This document shows positions 4,833-8,794 of a DNA stretch of 8,794 bases, piece by piece. The notes under the pieces are model-generated. The model was not told where the DNA came from and made no database searches. It saw only the letters and a list, made by a program, of their open reading frames with translations. The stretch covers positions 1-8,794 of the forward strand of contig BNVF01000094.1 in assembly GCA_025997895.1 (NCBI GenBank), given 5' to 3'. Numbering within the stretch: the first letter of the stretch is position 1; every line of letters begins with the position of its first letter. This stretch comes from Spirochaetia bacterium. GTDB taxonomy: Bacteria > Spirochaetota > Spirochaetia > Treponematales > Breznakiellaceae. Position numbers and translations under genes: made by a program.

Positions 4833-6177
4833 TGTCCGGGGCCTGGCAGTACACCCGCCCCAGCCAGAGAGTTTCGCCGTCGGCATCTATGCCGTCGGTA
4901 TCCACGCTGTTTTCAAACTTTTCTTCGATCAGCACATCCAGAATCTGGCCCACAAAGCGGTCCATGTTTTTCTCGGTAATGGGAATCTGCCGCTCTTCAA
5001 CAATACGCTTGCGTTCGGCGGCGGTTTTTTTGGACACTCTGCCTTTCATGGAATAAGCCGCCGTGCCTTCCTCACGGGACCAGGTAAAGCAGCCCAGCCA
5101 GTCCGCCCCGGCTTTTTCCTGAAAATCCAGCAGTGCGGCAAAATCATCATCGGTTTCACCGGGGAAGCCAAGTAGAAAAGTTGATCGTATAACGGCGCGG
5201 GGAAGGCGGCGGCGTATGGTTTCGAGTAACGCAAGATAGGTTTCCGCTGTGCCGTGCCGGTTCATGGCGGAAAGGATTTTCGGCGAGGCATGCTGAAAGG
5301 GAATGTCAAAATAAGGGAGAAAACGGGCATCCCGCTCCATAATGTCGAGTATTTGCAGGGGGAAGCGATCGGGGTGAATGTACAGCAGCCGCACCCAGAA
5401 ACGGCCATCCAGCGTGGCAATAGCCTTAAGCAGTTCAGGCAGCATGGAAGCGGCGCCGGGGTCATCAGCCTTGCTGTAATCAGCCTTGCTGTAATCAGCC
5501 TTGCTGTAATCAGCCTTGCTGTAATCAGCCTTGCTGTAATCAGTCCCAAAGGAGCCGATGTCCTGGCCTATGATGCAGAGTTCCCGCACGCCCCGCGCCA
5601 GAAGACCCCGACATTCTTCCAGAATGTCCGCAATGGCGCGGCTTTGCAGTCCGCCGCGGATAAGGGGAATAGCGCAAAAGGCGCAGCGATTGTCGCAGCC
5701 TTCGCTGATTTTTACATACGCCGAGCCCGGCAGGGAGAGCAGCGGCCGCTGCCCGGAATTTTCGCTGCTGTCCACAGTAGCTGCATCATCCGCCACCGTA
5801 TCCGCTGCTTTTCGCGCCGCTCTTTTTACCAAAGAGCCCGCAATGCGGGACGCGGCTCCGGTAATACCTGCAAGATCGGTATTGCCAAAAAGGGCGTCCG
5901 CCTCCGGCAGGGATTCGGCAAGTTCTTTCGCGTAACGCTGGGCAAGGCAGCCCGCCAGGAGAATTTTTTTGCCGGGGTAAAGTTTGCGCCAGCCCAGGAC
6001 GGCGTTAATCGATTCCTGCTTGGCACTTTCAATAAAACCGCAGGAATTGACAATAATTAAATCTGCGGATTCGGCTTCGGGCGCGCTCTCCCATCCCGCA
6101 CTGTTGAGATGGGCCATCATGTTTTCCGCGTCTACCTGGTTTTTTACGCAGCCGAAAGGATCAAGAAAGTAGCGCAC
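4714..6177 (-). CDS. rimO: Ribosomal protein S12 methylthiotransferase RimO
   Basis: RimO is a radical-SAM enzyme with two iron-sulfur clusters that adds a methylthio group to the conserved aspartate of ribosomal protein S12. The N-terminal domain has its three cluster cysteines at C10 (FLDPFGCVKNQVDAE), C46 and C77. The radical-SAM CX3CX2C motif is C161, C165, C168, and a TRAM domain closes the protein (about 405-487). FLDPFGC at the N-terminus separates RimO from its relative MiaB. The start is GTG, 6 bp after the rodZ-like stop, with no clear Shine-Dalgarno, so it is probably coupled to the gene before it. At 487 residues it is longer than usual because of an acidic/Ala-rich insertion (about 105-145) and five YSKAD repeats (214-238). 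Its 3' end is duplicated at 4100-4229. Confidence 0.95.
   Translation of the reverse strand: MRYFLDPFGCVKNQVDAENMMAHLNSAGWESAPEAESADLIIVNSCGFIESAKQESINAVLGWRKLYPGKKILLAGCLAQRYAKELAESLPEADALFGNTDLAGITGAASRIAGSLVKRAARKAADTVADDAATVDSSENSGQRPLLSLPGSAYVKISEGCDNRCAFCAIPLIRGGLQSRAIADILEECRGLLARGVRELCIIGQDIGSFGTDYSKADYSKADYSKADYSKADYSKADDPGAASMLPELLKAIATLDGRFWVRLLYIHPDRFPLQILDIMERDARFLPYFDIPFQHASPKILSAMNRHGTAETYLALLETIRRRLPRAVIRSTFLLGFPGETDDDFAALLDFQEKAGADWLGCFTWSREEGTAAYSMKGRVSKKTAAERKRIVEERQIPITEKNMDRFVGQILDVLIEEKFENSVDTDGIDADGETLWLGRVYCQAPDIDGATVIVSDAADGLRPGMLVPGKVIARRGFDLELTQPV
5464..5543. repeat. In-frame 15-bp tandem repeat (YSKAD x5) in rimO
   Basis: The unit ATCAGCCTTGCTGTA occurs five times without a mismatch, plus a 5-bp partial copy. 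As 15 is a multiple of three, each unit adds YSKAD (residues 214-238) and a change in copy number would not break the frame. It falls in the loop after the GQDIGSFGTD stretch of the radical-SAM domain, where length should be tolerated. Confidence 0.95.
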
Positions 6178-6183
6178 TTGTTA

Positions 6184-7293
6184 TCAGGTATTGCCGGTTT
6201 CAAGCCGGGCAAGCACCAGGCGGTAGCGGTTGTCCTCGTCCCGAACCCAGCGTATGTCCGCCACTACCACTTCGCCGGCAGCGCCCAGATCTACAGGCAC
6301 GGTTCTGCCGCCGCCTATAACCTGAAATTTCGCCGCCTGGGCATTGGAAGCCCATATCCTGATGCCGTTCTGCGCCTGGATGTTGAGCTCATCTGAGCGC
6401 TGGAAGTAGCGCTCATTCCGGTCCTGGCGATCACGCTCAAAGAGAATCTCCCAGCGGAACATGCAGTAGCCCTGGAAGTTTGACTGCAGGGTAAAGGGAT
6501 AAGCGCTGGGCGAGGAAAAAATTACCGTGGCCGTAGCAAGACCGGCGGCGCTAACTACTTCGACAGGAGGGGAAACGGCGTCTGCAGAGGGAACACTTAC
6601 CGCCATTGCACCGGTCATTTCAAGACGGAGCTGCACTCCCATGTCGGCATTTTTCTTCTCAAATTCGACGGCTGTTATGCGCAAATCTGCTGCACCGCTG
6701 TTGGTCAGGTCCACATTTGCTTCCTGGCTTAAATCAAGAATCACCGTACCGCCGGGAGTACGGATAGTTACCACTTCTCCCAGATTCGCCAATTCCAGTT
6801 TGTACTGATTCGATTCCATCTGAACCAGAACCGAATCGCCCTTGTAAAAACGGCGCTCCAGGGGATCGGCGTTCATCACATATTCAGCAGGCGTACGACT
6901 GACCGGCGCCTTGACCTCGGTCTTTTGGGGTCTGGTAAGCAGATAAAAGGCACCGCCGCCGCCCGCGCCGAGTATAACCAGCACAACCGCGGCAATGATC
7001 AGAATTTTTGGAAGCCTGGAAGGAGTTTTTAAAAGCTGCTCTACCGGAACAGGCTGTTCCTGAATCTTGAATGACCGGTACAGGGAAAGCAGTTCCTGCA
7101 CATCCATGTCCAGATAAGCGCCGTAATTTCTGAGAAAGCCGATAATGTACGGCTCGCCGGGAAAACCGGAAAAGTCTTCAGCTTCAAGTCCTTCAAGATA
7201 ACGGACCGCGATATTCGTTTCCCTGCTCACCTGATCAAAACTTAAATCTTTTGATTCGCGGACGGCCCGTAATTTTTCACCCAGAGATTCCAC
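6184..7293 (-). CDS. RodZ-like HTH/transmembrane protein
   Basis: This 369-residue single-pass membrane protein has a cytoplasmic HTH_25-type domain at residues 1-73 (LGEKLRAVRESKDLSFDQVS and YLEGLEAEDFSGFPGEPYII are typical), a linker, one membrane helix at 96-119 with a GAGGGGA run, and a large beta-rich region outside (about 140-350). The 275-345 part resembles the DUF4115 end of RodZ, including the LGAAGEVV stretch. RodZ links the MreB cytoskeleton to the wall machinery and sets cell shape in rods; whether this homologue does so in a spirochaete is not shown. The GTG start is fixed by AGGAGGG at 7299-7305, 5 nt upstream. It is separated from lolA by 15 bp and from rimO by 6 bp, so the three form an operon. 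Confidence 0.8.
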   Translation of the reverse strand: MESLGEKLRAVRESKDLSFDQVSRETNIAVRYLEGLEAEDFSGFPGEPYIIGFLRNYGAYLDMDVQELLSLYRSFKIQEQPVPVEQLLKTPSRLPKILIIAAVVLVILGAGGGGAFYLLTRPQKTEVKAPVSRTPAEYVMNADPLERRFYKGDSVLVQMESNQYKLELANLGEVVTIRTPGGTVILDLSQEANVDLTNSGAADLRITAVEFEKKNADMGVQLRLEMTGAMAVSVPSADAVSPPVEVVSAAGLATATVIFSSPSAYPFTLQSNFQGYCMFRWEILFERDRQDRNERYFQRSDELNIQAQNGIRIWASNAQAAKFQVIGGGRTVPVDLGAAGEVVVADIRWVRDEDNRYRLVLARLETGNT

Positions 7294-7298
7294 TGTGT

Positions 7299-7305
7299 CC
7301 CTCCT
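7299..7305 (-). promoter_or_regulatory. Strong ribosome binding site deciding a GTG start
   Basis: AGGAGGG stands 5 nt before the GTG at 7293, in the gap after the lolA-like stop codon. It supports GTG as the true start of the rodZ-like gene. Confidence 0.85.
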
Positions 7306-7308
7306 GCG

Positions 7309-7995
7309 CTAATCGGCATCCCGAAACAGAAAATTGTTGTACAAATACGCCGACGCCGGAGAATCGTAAATGAAACGTTGTTCCGGAATCCCCTGGTTAA
7401 TTTTGACATTGGTAAAGTCGAAACGCACATCGCCCTCCGCGATAGTCCGCCCTTCGATGCGCCGGATCAACTGCGTATCGGGATTGATATGCAGAATGAT
7501 CTCCCTAAAGCCTTCTGAAATAGAACGCCGGGTAAGGCGAATTTTCACCACCCGTTCCGGTGAATTAGCATCCAGCGGCGACGGTTCCGGCCCGGTAACA
7601 AACGATGGAACATAATTGCGCCTGAGCAGACTAAGCCCCTGGGCACTTGCCAGTGATGCCCCCGAAGCAGGCCGCCTGCTCTGATTAATGTTCTGGTTCA
7701 GCACCGCCCGGTATTCAGGCAGATAAACCGTCAGCAGCTCCCCGTTAAACACAATTACCTGCTCGGCGGGCCTGGTAAAATCTATGCGCAAAAAAGACGG
7801 CGACAGATGACTCACATTCCCGGTCATCTCGGTACTGCCGGAATGGATAACAATACTGGCCTCATAATCCTTGATAACCCCATACCGCCCCGACACCATT
7901 TCCAGATACCGCTCGGCAGTAACAATTTCCTGACCGGAAAGGGCACAAAAGCCCGCAATCAACATACAAAACAGGGAAAACCCTCGATTCACCAC
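7309..7995 (-). CDS. lolA: LolA-like outer-membrane lipoprotein carrier protein
   Basis: This 228-residue protein belongs to the LolA/LppC-type fold, periplasmic carriers that take lipoproteins from the inner membrane to the outer membrane. A signal peptide covers about residues 1-21 (hydrophobic FSLFCMLIAGFCAL, cleavage likely near SG/QE). A cysteine is present but not in a good lipobox, so a soluble periplasmic product is expected. Family-like segments include IKDYEASIVI, LRIDFTRPAEQVIVFNGELL (69-88) and the late IRRIEGRTIAEGDVRFDFTN stretch. Two GTG codons in a row (7995 and 7992) can serve as start; GAGG lies 5 or 8 nt upstream. It is the first gene of the operon with the rodZ-like gene and rimO. 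The family is fairly sure; the cargo is not known. Confidence 0.8.
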   Translation of the reverse strand: MVNRGFSLFCMLIAGFCALSGQEIVTAERYLEMVSGRYGVIKDYEASIVIHSGSTEMTGNVSHLSPSFLRIDFTRPAEQVIVFNGELLTVYLPEYRAVLNQNINQSRRPASGASLASAQGLSLLRRNYVPSFVTGPEPSPLDANSPERVVKIRLTRRSISEGFREIILHINPDTQLIRRIEGRTIAEGDVRFDFTNVKINQGIPEQRFIYDSPASAYLYNNFLFRDAD

Positions 7996-8019
7996 AATTA
8001 CCTCGTTGTTTCTTATACA

Positions 8020-8048
8020 ATTTTAGCCCGAAACGGGGCTTAAGGCAA
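8020..8048 (-). promoter_or_regulatory. Putative promoter of the lolA-rodZ-rimO operon
   Basis: On the minus strand TTGCCT (8043-8048) and TAAAAT (8020-8025) are 17 bp apart, matching consensus at four and five of six bases. The leader would be about 20 nt and include GAGG before the GTG start. The -35 lies right beside the proposed insertion-sequence end. Confidence 0.4.
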
Positions 8049-8058
8049 GTGTCGCGTA

Positions 8059-8118
8059 GTGCCTCAAAATAAAATCTAGCCGAAAAAAGTGTGCCTCAAA
8101 ACTCAGAAATCTAGCCGA
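8059..8118. repeat. Paired subterminal repeats at the insertion-sequence end
   Basis: Two direct copies, 8059-8083 and 8091-8118, share GTGCCTCAAAA at one end and AATCTAGCCGA at the other, with a 3-bp length difference between. Such doublets next to a transposase gene are typical of transposase-binding sites. Confidence 0.65.
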
Positions 8119-8127
8119 GCGATTCCG

Positions 8128-8793
8128 CTACGCGGAAGTGGAAAGAGTATTACCCTTATCCCGGTTGAATTGCAAGAGCGTGTTTCTGGCCGTGTCAAAA
8201 GCTTTCTTGAGTTCGATAGGGTTGAGCGAGGCGGCCATGCCGCGCAGCTTCGCCTTGGACTCCTCGGAAACATCGGGAGAGTCAAGCAGCCGTTGGTACG
8301 GGGTTTTCGGCTCCTTTTCGTAGATCTTTTTGTATCTGCCGTCGGCTTGTTTTTCCTTGCCTGAAAGCTTGATAGTGGGGTACCAGAAGTTAATGAGGGG
8401 GACCAAAAAGCGGTACGCCTCGGCCAGTGCATTTTGCTCGAAATCGGTGTCAAAACGGCTGGGACCTATCATTTTTCGTACTTTATCGCCGTTTTTCTGC
8501 TCGACAAAGCAATTGTCGTTTTTGCGGTACGGGCGGCCGCGGGTGAACTGGACCTGGTTTTCGGTGCACCACCGGAGGAGCTGTTCGTTGATGAACTCGC
8601 CGCCGTTGTCGCTGTCAACACCGCGCAGGGGGAAGGGCAGCCGGGCCGCCATCTCGGCGATGTTTTTCTTGACCCAGCGGTGGGCGCGGTTGCGCAGGGC
8701 GAAAACTTCGGTCCAAGCGGAATACACATCGGTTACGGTGAGGGTGCAACAGAACTCCCCCGACGAGTTGGCCCCACAGTGGCAGACCGTGTC
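8128..8793 (-). CDS. DDE transposase (rve/integrase core), 5' end missing
   Basis: The reading frame is open to the window edge, so the start lies outside. The visible 221 residues begin DTVCHCGANSSGEFCCTLTV, where the first D is probably the first catalytic acid, and continue through LPFPLRGVDSDNGGEF with the second catalytic Asp and RPYRKNDNCFVEQKN with the catalytic Glu. The Asp-to-Glu gap is 35 residues, the classic D35E spacing. The C-terminal third is helical and charged and ends at a TAG. The core resembles IS481/ISNCY-type integrase-core transposases, but I cannot fix the family. The stop codon lies within a 6-bp hairpin (8123-8137, loop TAC). No frameshift is seen in the visible part. 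Confidence 0.85.
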   Translation of the reverse strand, partial: DTVCHCGANSSGEFCCTLTVTDVYSAWTEVFALRNRAHRWVKKNIAEMAARLPFPLRGVDSDNGGEFINEQLLRWCTENQVQFTRGRPYRKNDNCFVEQKNGDKVRKMIGPSRFDTDFEQNALAEAYRFLVPLINFWYPTIKLSGKEKQADGRYKKIYEKEPKTPYQRLLDSPDVSEESKAKLRGMAASLNPIELKKAFDTARNTLLQFNRDKGNTLSTSA

Positions 8794-8794
8794 G

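Larger units (their letters stand above)
8050..8794 (-). mobile_element. Insertion sequence, partial (right end outside window)
   Basis: The element contains the transposase at 8128-8793 and an end bearing direct repeats. The outer tip is placed near the TGTCGCG at 8050 because transposase-adjacent sequence gives way there to the lolA promoter region, but the other end is not in view, so the tip and any target duplication cannot be confirmed. Confidence 0.55.

Noticed and set aside
4154..5056. Two plus-strand frames (4154-4390 and 4757-5056) sharing an identical first 25 residues, looking like a small paralogous family
   Set aside because: The shared peptide is only the antisense of the duplicated rimO 3' end.
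5464..5543. Short regular repeats as a possible CRISPR array
   Set aside because: The units are 15 bp, directly adjacent without spacers, and in frame within rimO.
5254..6060. 268-residue open frame on the plus strand opposite rimO with a repeated VISLA pattern
   Set aside because: It is the antisense of rimO. Its repeat is the same 15-bp unit read backwards, and the rimO frame has clear cluster cysteines.

Overview
The window looks like a piece of a spirochaete chromosome, most likely Treponema-like and perhaps from an animal or insect-gut lineage. This rests on the gene order (a LolA-like periplasmic carrier, a RodZ-like HTH/transmembrane protein, then rimO) and on the style of the small Cro/C1 regulator. 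It is inference from remembered families, not a database match. The right half (about 4700-8800) is GC-rich and the left half (about 200-3640) is clearly AT-rich, so the left half probably has a different history.

Layout. 1-197: C-poor low-complexity DNA ending in a run of 24 G, probably a contig-end artefact. 296-439: a nested inverted-repeat (MITE/REP-like) element just past the end of a glycosylation operon. 448-3545 (minus strand): two genes overlapping by ATGA. The first makes a DPM1-like polyprenyl-phosphate glycosyltransferase fused to a GtrA membrane domain; the second makes a GT39/ArnT-like membrane glycosyltransferase. Together they could load a sugar onto a lipid carrier and transfer it to an acceptor outside the cytoplasm. 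3546-3640: a divergent promoter region with three evenly built dyads (TTATCC-N6-GGATAA type), then a Cro/C1-family regulator at 3641-4042 on the plus strand, the natural candidate to bind them.

4042-4832 is a scarred junction. It holds the C-terminal ribbon-helix-helix fragment of a HicB antitoxin (plus strand), a displaced copy of the rimO 3' end, a short hicB-hicA toxin-antitoxin pair (minus strand, toxin frameshifted), and then the 3' end of the intact rimO. The two rimO 3' ends form a 130-bp direct repeat with three mismatches, all at synonymous third codon positions. This suggests that incoming DNA carried its own rimO tail and kept the gene intact.

4714-7995 (minus strand) is a tight operon, lolA-like > rodZ-like > rimO, with every gene starting at GTG. 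rimO carries five tandem YSKAD repeats. Upstream of this operon a DDE (D35E) insertion-sequence transposase runs off the right edge. Its repeat-bearing end lies next to the likely lolA promoter.
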